Source: Pseudomonadota bacterium (GTDB taxonomy: Bacteria; Pseudomonadota; Gammaproteobacteria; Xanthomonadales; SZUA-38). Taken from it: DNA of 64,000 nt. Position 1 is the first letter of the stretch. Each line of letters begins with the position of its first letter. Below, piece by piece: positions 16,589-25,593 of the stretch. A program made the position numbers and the translations under genes. The DNA lies in contig JBCCCR010000005.1 in the NCBI GenBank assembly GCA_039033415.1, positions 62,001-126,000 of the forward strand, written 5' to 3'. Under the pieces are notes generated by a model. It was not told where the DNA came from, made no database searches, and saw only the letters and a list, made by a program, of their open reading frames with translations.

Positions 16589-16999
16589 TTATTCTTCGTT
16601 GGCCGCAATCGACACGTTAAACACGCCAGCCTGGCGGGCCGAGTCCATCACGCCAACCAGAATCTTCGTTTGAGACAGCTCGTCTGCCTGGATGATCACC
16701 GCACCCTGAGGGTTTTCGGCGTGCATCCGTTCGATGTTGGCTCGTACCGAACGCGGATCCACCCGGCGACGATCAATCCAGATCTCGTTTCGTTCGTTGA
16801 TGGCCACCAGGATGTTGGCGTTTTCCTGCACTACCGCAGTCGGCGCGTCCGGCCGGTTGACGTCGATCCCCGACTCCTTCACGAACGTCGCCGTCACGAT
16901 GAAGAAAATCAGCATGATAAACACCACGTCCAGCATGGGGGTCAGATTGATCTCCGACTCTTCTTCCTGCTGGGCCACCATTTGCATCATCTGACGCAT
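16589..16999 (-). CDS. exbD2: ExbD biopolymer transport protein
   Basis: 136 residues. Typical ExbD: a short cytoplasmic N-terminus (EESEINLTPML), a single helix with the proton-carrying Asp24 (MLDVVFIMLIFFIVTATFV), then a periplasmic domain. It forms the rotor/stator core with ExbB in the inner membrane. It starts 87 bases after exbB, the widest gap of the operon, where a hairpin is present, and 33 bases separate it from tonB. Confidence 0.94.
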   Translation of the reverse strand: MRQMMQMVAQQEEESEINLTPMLDVVFIMLIFFIVTATFVKESGIDVNRPDAPTAVVQENANILVAINERNEIWIDRRRVDPRSVRANIERMHAENPQGAVIIQADELSQTKILVGVMDSARQAGVFNVSIAANEE

Positions 17000-17056
17000 A
17001 ACTTTACCTCTAAGTTCATCAACGAGCGGGGCCCGCTGATGGGGTTAAATTTTTTT

Positions 17057-17085
17057 GGGCGCCCGTCCAAGGACGGAAAGCGCCC
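17057..17085 (-). promoter_or_regulatory. Intercistronic hairpin between exbB and exbD
   Basis: A two-part stem-loop (outer arms GGGCGC/GCGCCC at 17057-17062 and 17080-17085; inner arms CCGTCC/GGACGG with a 2-base loop) fills the exbB-exbD gap. No T-run follows in the direction of transcription; seven A follow instead. It could protect the upstream exbB message or limit exbD expression, as ExbB is needed in excess over ExbD. The function is inferred. Confidence 0.55.
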
Positions 17086-17086
17086 A

Positions 17087-17620
17087 TCAAACGCTGCTGG
17101 CTGCAACCTCGTCTTCGAACTGGCCGGACAGCTGGTCCGCCTGACGCTCGAGATAGATACTCGGAAACAGCCCGGAGATCGCGGCAACCATCCCGGCCAT
17201 GGTCGGAACTGTAGCCTTGGAGACACCAGCGGCCATCGAGCGGGCGTTGCCGGTACCGGAGATGGCCATGACGTCAAATACCTCGATCATGCCGGTCACC
17301 GTACCGAGCAGCCCCAGCAGCGGACACAGCGCCACGCAGGTCTTGATGACATCGATTCCCTTGCGAGCGTTCCAGTTCACCTCGGCCACCAGCGAATTGC
17401 GCATCTGGTGCGCCGCCCAGCTGGTGTGGTCGCTGCGCTGGTTCCACTGTGACGCGAGGGTCTTCGACTCGCTCTTCAGGCGGGTCTTCAGGTACAGCAG
17501 GCGCTCGAGAATCAGCGCCCACATAAAGAAGACCAGCAGCGTGATGAGGGTGAGTACCCCCCCACCGAGCTCAAGAAAATCGCGGACCGCCTCGAGCGCT
17601 TCTTGAATTTCAAAAAGCAT
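17087..17620 (-). CDS. exbB2: ExbB proton channel protein (short form)
   Basis: 177 residues with three membrane helices. The MotA/TolQ/ExbB signature CPLLGLLGTVTGMIEVFD lies in the second half, followed by ATVPTMAGMVAAISGLF, which lines the proton pore. This is the short ExbB of TonB2-type systems. It lies 13 bases downstream of the TtpC gene in the operon and upstream of exbD. Together they form a second, distinct TonB energiser rather than the classical tonB-exbB-exbD set. Confidence 0.93.
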   Translation of the reverse strand: MLFEIQEALEAVRDFLELGGGVLTLITLLVFFMWALILERLLYLKTRLKSESKTLASQWNQRSDHTSWAAHQMRNSLVAEVNWNARKGIDVIKTCVALCPLLGLLGTVTGMIEVFDVMAISGTGNARSMAAGVSKATVPTMAGMVAAISGLFPSIYLERQADQLSGQFEDEVAASSV

Positions 17621-17633
17621 CAGCTAAGGCCCC

Positions 17634-18986
17634 CTATTTGGGGTTACGTTCGATGTGCGCCGCCACCAGGCCCGCGCTCTGCTCCTGCAGCACGTGCAAT
17701 ATCCGCTTGCTTCGGCCGGCCACAATGGTGTGCAGCAGAACGATGGGAATTGCCACCACCAGACCGAGCACGGTGGTCACCAGGGCCTGCGAGATACCGC
17801 CGGCCATCAGCTTCGGATCACCGGTACCAAACAGGGTGATGGCCTGGAAGGTTTTGATCATACCGGTCACCGTACCCAGCAGACCCATGAGCGGGGCCAC
17901 GACGAAGATGATTTTGAGGAAGGTGACGCCACGCTGTAGCGCGGGCATTTCCTTGAGAATTGCCTCGCCCAGCCGGACTTCGATGGCCTCGGTGTCCAGG
18001 TTCGGGTTGTCCTGGTACACCTTGATGACGCGGCCAAGCGGGTTGCCGGTGCTGATCGAATCGCTCTTGAGCTGGCTGGCCACTTTGCCTGACGTGATGG
18101 TCAGCGTAATCAGCCGCTCCAACGCAATGAGGATACCGATGGCGCCTAGCGCCAGAATCAGATAGCCCACGAGCTGGCCCTGCTGGATACGCTCCATCAG
18201 GCTCGGCGCCTGAATCAGGTTGCCGAGCAGCGAGCCGCGGGTCGGGTCCATCGCAAACAGCGTCAGGCCCGACTGAGCACCGGCCAATGCCGAGGTGGTG
18301 CTGACGTAGCGCGCCTGCGGCTGACGACCTAGCTCCTCCACCGCACCGTTCTCGGGCACGTATTTAAGGTAGGCGCCGTCGGATGCGAGGTTGAAAGGAC
18401 CCACTCGGATAACCTCACGGCTGGCGAGCTCGCCGTTGGCGCCGATCACCTGAGCCTGGAAACGCGCTACCTCGCCGGTCGCGGTCATCTCCTGCTGAAT
18501 GAGGAACCACAGTCGCTCCATTTCTTCGATGGTCGCAAGCTGAGAGGACGTGCCCATTTTCTTCGCCAGGTCCGTCAGGAACTGGGTGCGATCCGGGTAC
18601 TGGGCGCTGGTGATAGACGCCTCCAGGTTACCGCGGGTATCGCCGGCAACCTGCTGCAGCACGCCAAACAGCTCTTTGAGTGAGCCTAGACGCCGATCCA
18701 GGGCTTCCTGCTTCTCGACAATCACCTGTTCGTTGACCTCGAAGGACTCCTCCAGGCGCTGACTCTGAGCCTCCAGATTGCTTCGCTCGGTGCGAGCCTC
18801 GTTCAGCAGCTGTTGCTGTTGACCGCGCGCCTGCGCAAAACGCTGCTCGCGCTCCCGGTTGTCGGCGGCTTCCGAAGTTCGGCCCTGCTCGACCGCCCGC
18901 AGCAGCTCGCTAAGGGTTTGCGCTTCCTGGGCGGTCGCGCTGCCGGCCAGACCAAACATCAATACGGCTGTAAGTAGCTTCTTCAT
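17634..18986 (-). CDS. ttpC: TtpC-like long MotA/TolQ/ExbB protein
   Basis: 450 residues. A signal peptide (AVLMFGLAGSATA, residues 7-19) is followed by a periplasmic coiled coil (about 25-110) and an alpha/beta stretch. The C-terminal half has three helices of the ExbB family (PLMGLLGTVTGMIKTFQAI). TtpC is the fourth component essential for TonB2 function in Vibrio, and this is the same architecture and gene order. It starts one base after the DUF3450 stop, so the two are coupled. Confidence 0.9.
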   Translation of the reverse strand: MKKLLTAVLMFGLAGSATAQEAQTLSELLRAVEQGRTSEAADNREREQRFAQARGQQQQLLNEARTERSNLEAQSQRLEESFEVNEQVIVEKQEALDRRLGSLKELFGVLQQVAGDTRGNLEASITSAQYPDRTQFLTDLAKKMGTSSQLATIEEMERLWFLIQQEMTATGEVARFQAQVIGANGELASREVIRVGPFNLASDGAYLKYVPENGAVEELGRQPQARYVSTTSALAGAQSGLTLFAMDPTRGSLLGNLIQAPSLMERIQQGQLVGYLILALGAIGILIALERLITLTITSGKVASQLKSDSISTGNPLGRVIKVYQDNPNLDTEAIEVRLGEAILKEMPALQRGVTFLKIIFVVAPLMGLLGTVTGMIKTFQAITLFGTGDPKLMAGGISQALVTTVLGLVVAIPIVLLHTIVAGRSKRILHVLQEQSAGLVAAHIERNPK

Positions 18987-19748
18987 TTATCCGGCCTCCG
19001 GTGCAGCGACAGGCAGGGTCAGCAGATCCGGTGCCGTCTGCTGGCGGGCGATGCGTAACCCGTCGCGAATCTGGCCACGCGCGTCGTTACCGACGGGCGT
19101 CCAGGAACGGGCCGACTGATCCCACGCGCCGGACAGCGTCGTATCACTGGTTTGATAGTACAGGCCGATTCGACCGACCCGCAGGTAGTCCACGGAACGG
19201 TCGGTGCCGTCGATGCTTTGTGTGCCGACGTAGGCTTCGATCGTGCGGCCGTAGTCGTTCTCGATTTGATAGGCCTCGAGCACGCGGCGGAATTTCTCCG
19301 CGGCGGTCACGTCAGCCCGGTCCATCATGGCGCGGAGGTTACCGATTCGCTCGGTGCGCTCTTCGAGCAGGAACGGCACGTCGAGTGTGATGAAGTCTTC
19401 CAGGCCGTCGATCATCCGGATCATCAGGGGGATCACCTGACGCTCAACCACGGTGACCTGATCCATAGACTCATCGATCTGGCGGATCTCGCGGTTTTGG
19501 GCGTCAACCTGGGTTTGCAGAAGCTGGTTGTAAACCTTCAGACCATCGATCTCTTTCAGCACGGCTTTGTAGTCGCCGGTGATGTAGCGGGTCTGATCGA
19601 CGATGTTGTCGACGCGGTCTTGGGAAGCCTGAGAGGCGGAGTTACCCTGATTTTGGGCGCCGATCAGATCCGATAGGTTCTGGGCCCAGGCAGAAGCTGC
19701 GACAAGGCAGGCCATCAGCGCGGCGATGGCCGCGTTGCGTAGTTTCAT
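18987..19748 (-). CDS. DUF3450 exported coiled-coil protein
   Basis: 253 residues. A signal peptide (residues 1-22, AALMACLVAASAWA) is followed by a coiled coil (about 40-110, with LKEIDGLKVYNQLLQTQVDA) and a compact domain ending QTAPDLLTLPVAA. DUF3450 genes almost always precede ttpC-exbB-exbD-tonB-TPR, as here. They probably work in the periplasm with the TtpC coiled coil. The start has a strong ribosome site (CGGAGGGGTACA before ATG). This is the first gene of the six-gene operon. Confidence 0.9.
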   Translation of the reverse strand: MKLRNAAIAALMACLVAASAWAQNLSDLIGAQNQGNSASQASQDRVDNIVDQTRYITGDYKAVLKEIDGLKVYNQLLQTQVDAQNREIRQIDESMDQVTVVERQVIPLMIRMIDGLEDFITLDVPFLLEERTERIGNLRAMMDRADVTAAEKFRRVLEAYQIENDYGRTIEAYVGTQSIDGTDRSVDYLRVGRIGLYYQTSDTTLSGAWDQSARSWTPVGNDARGQIRDGLRIARQQTAPDLLTLPVAAPEAG

Positions 19749-19987
19749 TGTACCCCTCCGTACTATTTTGATTTTTTGCGAGTCGTCGACGCAATTAAGA
19801 ATTTTTTACGCGACACACCCAGGGTATAAAGGGGGGTATCGCACCGGGCGACCAGTTATACCGTGATTTAACATGAGATAGAAGAGAGAGGGGCTATGGA
19901 TTTTGCTGATGTCGTTATCATATTCATTGAATTCGGCCCGCTCCGCCCCATGTAGTGCCATGGATCCAACGATATCGAGAATTAAGC

Positions 19988-20377
19988 ATGACCCCCGATC
20001 AACCTGAACTGAAGATGGATGCCGAAAACCTCTATAAAGAAGAGGTTTTCAGCGATCAGCGCCTCGGCACCATCCGTAAAATGACGCCCGTGAACGCCGA
20101 CGGAGAGATCGACAGCTCCCGCGACGTGCAGTTCATCGGCGCCGCGCAGCTGATGACTCCCGCCGGCCCGCTTCCGCTGAACTTTGTGATCGAAGCCGAC
20201 AGCCTCACGGCTGCCGTTGAGGCCTTCGGTGACCACGCCCAGCAGGCGCTCGACCAGACGATGGAGGAGCTCAAGGAGCTGCGACGTCAGCAGCAGTCAT
20301 CGATTGTGGTCCCGCAGGTCGACCCGACCGGCGGCCTCGCTGGCGGCCCGCCCGGCGGCAAAATCCAGATGCCCTAA
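19988..20377 (+). CDS. Conserved cytoplasmic protein of unknown function
   Basis: 129 residues, no signal peptide or membrane helix. The middle, ENLYKEEVFSDQRLGTIRKM and FIGAAQLMTPAGPLPLNFVI, is well structured and mostly beta. A helix (QQALDQTMEELKELRRQQQ) and a Gly/Pro-rich tail (GGLAGGPPGGKIQMP) follow. It resembles a conserved proteobacterial family without function. The ATG at 19988 is preferred over a reading 33 bases upstream because that extension (MPWIQRYRELS) looks non-coding. It lies alone, divergent from the TonB operon. Confidence 0.7.
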   Translation: MTPDQPELKMDAENLYKEEVFSDQRLGTIRKMTPVNADGEIDSSRDVQFIGAAQLMTPAGPLPLNFVIEADSLTAAVEAFGDHAQQALDQTMEELKELRRQQQSSIVVPQVDPTGGLAGGPPGGKIQMP

Positions 20378-20463
20378 AAACAGCCGCTCGCCGCGCAGCT
20401 TTGAAAGCGATCCCGAGGTTTTCCGCTCTTCTCTACCAGTGAAGCAACCCAACTGGTAACGCG

Positions 20464-21186
20464 ATGCGATCATGGGCACTCCTTATAGTACTAGTCACCC
20501 AGCCTGCGCTGGCTGACGTTCAGGTTCTTGACAGCGGTTCGCAGCGAGTTCATCTCGTTGAACTGTTTACCTCCGAGGGCTGCAGCAGCTGTCCACCCGC
20601 CGATCGATGGCTCCGCGAACACCTCGACGACCCAGCCCTGTGGCGGGACGTGGTGCCCGTCGCGTTCCATGTGGACTACTGGGACTACCTCGGCTGGCGC
20701 GACCCATTCGCGCGTCCTGAGCACAGCGCCCGCCAGCGCAGCTATGCCGGTCAGGGTCTGGCCTCAGGCGTTTATACGCCCGGTTTTTTTGTCGACGGTG
20801 AAGAATGGCGCGGATTCTTCCGGCGCCAGCAGCTGAACCCAGCCCCAGCGTCAGCACCGCGCCTGGTGTCCACCATCGATCAGGATCAGGTACACATTTC
20901 TTTGTCTGCCCGCGGACTGGCGCAACCGACGGCCCACGTGGCCATTTTGGGTTTTGGCCTGCAGACCCAGGTGCCTCGCGGAGAAAACCGCGGCCGGCGC
21001 CTGTCCCATGACTTTGTGGTGCTGGGCCTCGAAACGACGGCGCTGGAGGTTAGCGACGGCGACTATCAGGGTACGCTCGACCTCCCAATCAGCCGCCGCC
21101 CCACCCAGCGGCAGGCGGTGGCGGTATGGGTCAGCGACGGTACTCAGGCCCCGCTGCAGGCGGTCGGTGGCTGGCTGAACCCCTAG
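20464..21186 (+). CDS. DUF1223 exported thioredoxin-like protein
   Basis: 240 residues. A signal peptide (SWALLIVLVTQPALA, residues 3-17) is followed by a thioredoxin-like fold with the family motif VELFTSEGCSSCPPADRWL, a CxxC pair. Then come VAFHVDYWDYLGWRDPFA and VYTPGFFVDGEEW, all typical of DUF1223. It is located in the periplasm. The redox role is an inference from CSSC; no partner is visible. The gene is monocistronic. Confidence 0.88.
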   Translation: MRSWALLIVLVTQPALADVQVLDSGSQRVHLVELFTSEGCSSCPPADRWLREHLDDPALWRDVVPVAFHVDYWDYLGWRDPFARPEHSARQRSYAGQGLASGVYTPGFFVDGEEWRGFFRRQQLNPAPASAPRLVSTIDQDQVHISLSARGLAQPTAHVAILGFGLQTQVPRGENRGRRLSHDFVVLGLETTALEVSDGDYQGTLDLPISRRPTQRQAVAVWVSDGTQAPLQAVGGWLNP

Positions 21187-21274
21187 TGGGACGCAAACCG
21201 CGCCGCGCAAAGCTCATGACCGCCTTTGCGTCGGGGGGCCGGCCCACTAGCTGAGGTCGGGCTACAATTGAGCC

Positions 21275-21988
21275 ATGTGGACCGAGGAAAAGCTGGCCGA
21301 GCTGCCGCAGGTCAATGGATTCCGCCAGCGGGGCATGGATATGACCCGGCTGGAAACCTTTACCGACGCAGCGTTTGCCTTCGCGCTGACGCTGCTGGTC
21401 ATCTCGTTCGACAACATCCCCACGAGCATTGCGGAGCTGAATGCGGCACTGAAGAACATCCCGGCCTTTGCGGCCAGCTTCCTACTCATCGCCATGTTCT
21501 GGTACGCCCACCATAAATGGAGCCGGCGCTTCGGGCTCGATGACGTGGTAACGGTTGTCCTCAGCCTGATATTTGTCTTTGTAACGCTGGTGTTTGTCTT
21601 CCCCCTGCGGCTCATGGCGTCAGCATTCCTGTCGTGGATCACGCAGGGCTGGGTTCCCTTTGAGCTCGACGAGGCCAGCGGAAACGTGGTGGCCTACGTG
21701 TTTGTGGTGTACGGCGCGGGCTTTGTGTGTATGTCCACGATGATTTGCCTGCTTTACGTGCATGCGCTGCGCGTTAAGGAGCTGAACCTCAATTCGCTGG
21801 AACGTTTTATCGCTAAAGCCGAGCTGCAGGCGTGGCTGATACTGCTGAGTTCCGGCGTCTTATCCACCTTGATCGCGACGCTGGCGCCACCTCAGTATCG
21901 GGCCTGGGCCGGCCTGGCGTACGCGCCGCTGGGCATCATCATGCCAATCTGGGGCTACTGGAAATCGCGGCAGGAGGCCACGGCATGA
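21275..21988 (+). CDS. TMEM175/DUF1211 family potassium-channel-like protein
   Basis: 237 residues with six helices. The hallmark near the start, RLETFTDAAFAFALTLLVIS, matches the (F/T)(S/T)DxxFAxAxTLL filter helix of bacterial TMEM175, which conducts potassium as a tetramer. A second hallmark, AMFWYAHHKWSRRF, follows in helix 3. Bacterial members usually have one six-helix unit per chain, as here. A GAGC site precedes the ATG weakly. Family assignment is good, ion selectivity is inferred. Confidence 0.8.
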   Translation: MWTEEKLAELPQVNGFRQRGMDMTRLETFTDAAFAFALTLLVISFDNIPTSIAELNAALKNIPAFAASFLLIAMFWYAHHKWSRRFGLDDVVTVVLSLIFVFVTLVFVFPLRLMASAFLSWITQGWVPFELDEASGNVVAYVFVVYGAGFVCMSTMICLLYVHALRVKELNLNSLERFIAKAELQAWLILLSSGVLSTLIATLAPPQYRAWAGLAYAPLGIIMPIWGYWKSRQEATA

Positions 21989-22051
21989 CCGACGGCCCAT
22001 TGACGGCGTGAGCCCGGTCGTCGATTGTGCGGCTTTCGCCGGAGCCGCGCC

Positions 22052-23152
22052 ATGTCCCCAGTCAGCCTGCACCACCGTCGCCAGTTTCTTAAGCTAGCCG
22101 GGGCCGCCGGCCTGCTCGCCGCGGGCGCCAACCTTCGCGCCGCCGACACCAAGCCAGACCCCAAACATCTGCTGATCCTCGGAGGAACCGGTTTTCTCGG
22201 CCCGCATATCGTCAAGAGCGCCCTGAGCCGCGGGCACAAGATCACCCTCTTCAACCGCGGCAAAACCGCCCCGGATATGTTCCCCGACGTCGAAACGCTG
22301 ATCGGCGATCGCGACGGCCAGCTGGATGCCTTAAAGGGCCGCGACTTCGACGGCGTCATCGACACGTCAGCTTACGTGCCGCGGATTTCGGGGATGTCCG
22401 CTGAACTGCTCAAAGAACGCGTCCCACACTATCTCTTCGTTTCAACAATTTCTGTTTATCAGGGTTTCGCCGAACCGGGGATGACCGAGGACGCACCGCT
22501 GGCCCAGCTCACCGAAGAAACCGAACAGGTGACCGGCGCCACGTATGGCGCCCTGAAGGCACTTAGCGAGGAGGCGGTTCGACAACACTACCCAGAGCGC
22601 ACGACGGTTGTGCGACCGGGGCTCATCGTGGGCCCGCTGGACAAGACCGACCGCTTTACGTACTGGCCGGTTCGCGCCCGTCGGGGTGGCGAAATCCTGG
22701 CGCCCGGGGAAGCGGACACGGCCATGCAGTTTATCGACGTGCGCGATCAGGCGGACTTTATCGTTCTGTGCATGGAAAACGGCGTCACCGGCACGATGAA
22801 TACCGATCGACCCGCCGGTTCCTTGACCACCAGCCAGATGCTCGACGCGTGCCTGAAGTTTGCGCCGGCGGAGTCCAAGCTTACCTGGGTGCCCGCCGAC
22901 TTCCTGGCCGAACAGAATGTTGCACCCTGGCAAGACCTGCCGGCGTGGATCCCACCTGCCGGAAACTACGCCGGTTTTGGGCGCGTCAGCGCGGCGCGCG
23001 CTGAGGCGGCAGGCCTCACCATCCGGCCGCTGTCCGACACGATCAGCGCAACGCTCAGCTGGTTCGACGAAGCGGGCCGCACTTCGCTGCGAGCCGGGTT
23101 GAGCGCCGAGCGGGAAGCTGAGGTGCTAAAAGCCTGGCACGCCAGCGCTTGA
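22052..23152 (+). CDS. Tat-exported NAD-dependent epimerase/dehydratase-like protein
   Basis: 366 residues. A Tat-type signal is seen at the start (HRRQFLKLAGAAGLLAAGA). The domain is an extended short-chain dehydrogenase with the nucleotide loop ILGGTGFLGPHIV. The catalytic TYGALKA has Tyr and Lys three residues apart, as in sugar-nucleotide epimerases. It is a periplasmic member of the isoflavone-reductase/epimerase group with no known substrate. The ATG at 22052 has GGAG 8 bases upstream; a reading from 22025 is not supported by a ribosome site. Confidence 0.82.
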   Translation: MSPVSLHHRRQFLKLAGAAGLLAAGANLRAADTKPDPKHLLILGGTGFLGPHIVKSALSRGHKITLFNRGKTAPDMFPDVETLIGDRDGQLDALKGRDFDGVIDTSAYVPRISGMSAELLKERVPHYLFVSTISVYQGFAEPGMTEDAPLAQLTEETEQVTGATYGALKALSEEAVRQHYPERTTVVRPGLIVGPLDKTDRFTYWPVRARRGGEILAPGEADTAMQFIDVRDQADFIVLCMENGVTGTMNTDRPAGSLTTSQMLDACLKFAPAESKLTWVPADFLAEQNVAPWQDLPAWIPPAGNYAGFGRVSAARAEAAGLTIRPLSDTISATLSWFDEAGRTSLRAGLSAEREAEVLKAWHASA

Positions 23153-23238
23153 TCGATAGCGGGGCCGGGCGAGGGCCAGCCAATTGCGCTTGTTTCGAGC
23201 AGATGGCACGATGACCGCCCGCTGTACGAGACCGCCTG

Positions 23239-24741
23239 ATGCGCGCACTTTCCGGCCTGGACACCGCCTTTGTTTACCTTGAAAACGCCCGATCGCCGAT
23301 GCACATCGGCGGCGTGTACCTGCTGGACGCTGCCGACGCGCCGAAAGATTTTGGCTACGAGGCCTTCTGTGAACACATCCACCGCTGCCTGCCGCTGGCG
23401 CCGATGCTGCGCGAACGACTCCTTGAGGTCCCACTCCACCTAACCCACCCGCAGTGGATCCGCGATCCGGATTTTGAGCTGTCGCTGCATCTCCCGCGCT
23501 GGGCCCTGCCCGCGCCCGGCGGGCGCAAGGAACTCAGGGAGATGGCCGCACAAAGCTTCTCCCGACCGCTTAACCGCAGCCGGCCACTCTGGGAGCTGGC
23601 TTTTGTTGAGGGCGTCAACGGCATCAAAGGCGTATCCCCCGGCTCCTGGGCGATGATCAGCAAGGTCCACCACGCAGCGATCGACGGCGCTTCCGGCGCA
23701 GAGCTGATGGGCGTACTGATGGATCTCACCAGCAAGCCGCGACCCGCGCCAATCGACGACGACTGGGAGCCTGAGGAGATACCCAGCGCCGCGCGTCTGG
23801 CGATCAGCGCAGCCGCCAGGCTAGGGCTGAAAACCCGCAGCCTGCCCGCGCTGGCGAAGGAAGTCGGCAGCGGCGCAGCCAGGCTCTACGGTCTTTCCCG
23901 CGTGACCAAGCTACGTCCGCCGACGCTGCCGCTGAGCGCACCGCCCAGCCGCTTCAACGCCCCCGTGTGTGCTCAGCGCACGTTTTCCGCCGTTGACCTC
24001 GGACTCAACCGGATCAAAGCGATCAAAAACGCGGTGCCGGGAACCACGGTCAACGACGTCGTTCTGGCGGTTTGCGCAGGCGGTCTGAGATCGTACCTCC
24101 AAGCACATGACGACCTGCCCGATAGGCCGCTCGTCGCCATGGCGCCGATCTCGGTTCGCAGCGAGCAGCAGCGAGGGAAGATGGGCAACCAGGTGTCTGC
24201 CATGCTGGTGGGACTGGAAACCCACCGGGATGATCCGCTCGAGCGGCTGAACCAGATTCACCAGAACACCACCAGCTCCAAAGCCTACTCGGGCGCCCTC
24301 CCCGCCAACCACCTGATTGAGCTCATCCCAACTTCAACCGCGGCGCTGGCTGCGCGGCTCTATTCACGCACGGCCCTGGGCGACGGTAGACGGCCTTTTT
24401 TCAACCTCGTGATCACCAACGTGCCCGGACCGCAGCAGCCGCTGTATCTCGGCGGCGCCCGGGTGTTGAGCACCTACGGCACGGCACCGTTAATAGATGG
24501 CCTGGGCCTGATTCTGGTAATCTTTAGCTATGCAGGGCAGCTGTCGATCGGAATCACGTCCTGCGTCAGCCTGGTGCCCGACCCCGAACGTCTTGGCGAG
24601 CTGTTTCGACAATCGCTAAGTGAGCTCGAAGAAGTTGCGGGCACTGCAACGCCGGAGGAATCCGGATCGCTGCGCGAGCAGCTCAGCAGCCTGAGCCAGA
24701 CTGCGGATCGGCTGGAAGCGTATTTGAAGGAACAGGGATGA
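23239..24741 (+). CDS. Wax ester synthase/diacylglycerol acyltransferase (WS/DGAT)
   Basis: 500 residues. The catalytic HHxxxDG motif is at 144-150 (HHAAIDG) within the acyltransferase domain; the C-terminal domain has PFFNLVITNVPGPQQPLYLGG. The enzyme condenses acyl-CoA with fatty alcohols or diacylglycerol to make storage wax esters or triacylglycerol at the inner membrane. The last 4 bases (ATGA) overlap the start of a lipase-like gene, and a haloalkane dehalogenase follows 38 bases later. The three probably form one transcript. The opening ALSGLDTAFVYLEN is typical of the family. Confidence 0.93.
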   Translation: MRALSGLDTAFVYLENARSPMHIGGVYLLDAADAPKDFGYEAFCEHIHRCLPLAPMLRERLLEVPLHLTHPQWIRDPDFELSLHLPRWALPAPGGRKELREMAAQSFSRPLNRSRPLWELAFVEGVNGIKGVSPGSWAMISKVHHAAIDGASGAELMGVLMDLTSKPRPAPIDDDWEPEEIPSAARLAISAAARLGLKTRSLPALAKEVGSGAARLYGLSRVTKLRPPTLPLSAPPSRFNAPVCAQRTFSAVDLGLNRIKAIKNAVPGTTVNDVVLAVCAGGLRSYLQAHDDLPDRPLVAMAPISVRSEQQRGKMGNQVSAMLVGLETHRDDPLERLNQIHQNTTSSKAYSGALPANHLIELIPTSTAALAARLYSRTALGDGRRPFFNLVITNVPGPQQPLYLGGARVLSTYGTAPLIDGLGLILVIFSYAGQLSIGITSCVSLVPDPERLGELFRQSLSELEEVAGTATPEESGSLREQLSSLSQTADRLEAYLKEQG

Positions 24742-25556
24742 CACGCAAGGTAAAACCGGCTGCAACGAAACGCCCACCCTCTCTATTGCTGCTGGCGCTG
24801 GAAGGCCGAGTCGCCGTAGACGCAGCGACAATGGCGCCGATGTTTGCGCTGCGACGATTTCTACCTAAGGGTGACGGCCATCCGGTGCTGTTTCTCCCGG
24901 GTTTTTTAACCAGCTCCCGGGCCACCTGGCCGCTGCGGCGCTTCTTCGCGGGCATGAACTATGCCAGCCATCGCTGGAAGCTCGGCACTAACATGGGCTA
25001 CTCCGAGGAGCTGCGTGGCCGCATCGGCGACCGAATCGCCAACCTCCACCGACGCTATGGCCGCAGGGTGAGCCTTGTAGGCTGGAGCCTTGGCGGCATC
25101 TATTGCCGCGAGCTCGCGCGCGACATGCCGGACTGCGTTCGTCAGGTCATCACCATGGGCAGCCCGTTCCGGTGCAACCCCGAATCCACGAACGTGCTTC
25201 GCATCTACAACTATGTGACCCAGAACTCGCTGGTTCGCGATCGCGCGATGCTCGACGGGCTGGCAACCCCACCGCCGGTGCCGACCACCGCGCTGTATAC
25301 CCGCACGGACGGCATCGTTGCCTGGCAGGGAACGGTGGAGAACTCGGCGCGTCACGACGTGCAGAATATCCACGTCGGCGGCCCGCACGTGGGTCTGGGA
25401 TTCAACGCGCGCGCGCTGATCGCGTTGGCCGATCGCCTGGCCCAGCCGGCGGATGACTGGCAGCGCTTTCGCCCCAAGGGCGTGCTGAAAATGATCTATC
25501 AGTCTCACTATCCGGAATGGCTGGTGGGAGCGCCGGAGCCCGACTGGGTCGGGTGA
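24738..25556 (+). CDS. Alpha/beta hydrolase, lipase-like
   Basis: 272 residues, alpha/beta fold. VLFLPGFLTSS gives the oxyanion region, the nucleophile elbow is GWSLGG (VSLVGWSLGGIYCREL), and the catalytic His is probably in GGPHVGLGF. It resembles PGAP1/triacylglycerol-lipase-like proteins without signal peptide. The ATG overlaps the end of the wax ester synthase, so translation is coupled. Hydrolysis of the esters formed by that enzyme is a reasonable guess, unproven. Confidence 0.82.
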   Translation: MTRKVKPAATKRPPSLLLLALEGRVAVDAATMAPMFALRRFLPKGDGHPVLFLPGFLTSSRATWPLRRFFAGMNYASHRWKLGTNMGYSEELRGRIGDRIANLHRRYGRRVSLVGWSLGGIYCRELARDMPDCVRQVITMGSPFRCNPESTNVLRIYNYVTQNSLVRDRAMLDGLATPPPVPTTALYTRTDGIVAWQGTVENSARHDVQNIHVGGPHVGLGFNARALIALADRLAQPADDWQRFRPKGVLKMIYQSHYPEWLVGAPEPDWVG

Positions 25557-25593
25557 CCACGACACAGCAGCCAACCGAACAGGATATCGCCCC

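Noticed and set aside
15977-17452. 491-codon plus-strand frame over tonB, exbD and exbB
   Set aside because: Antisense to three genes with clear family motifs; His/Arg-rich composition of a shadow.
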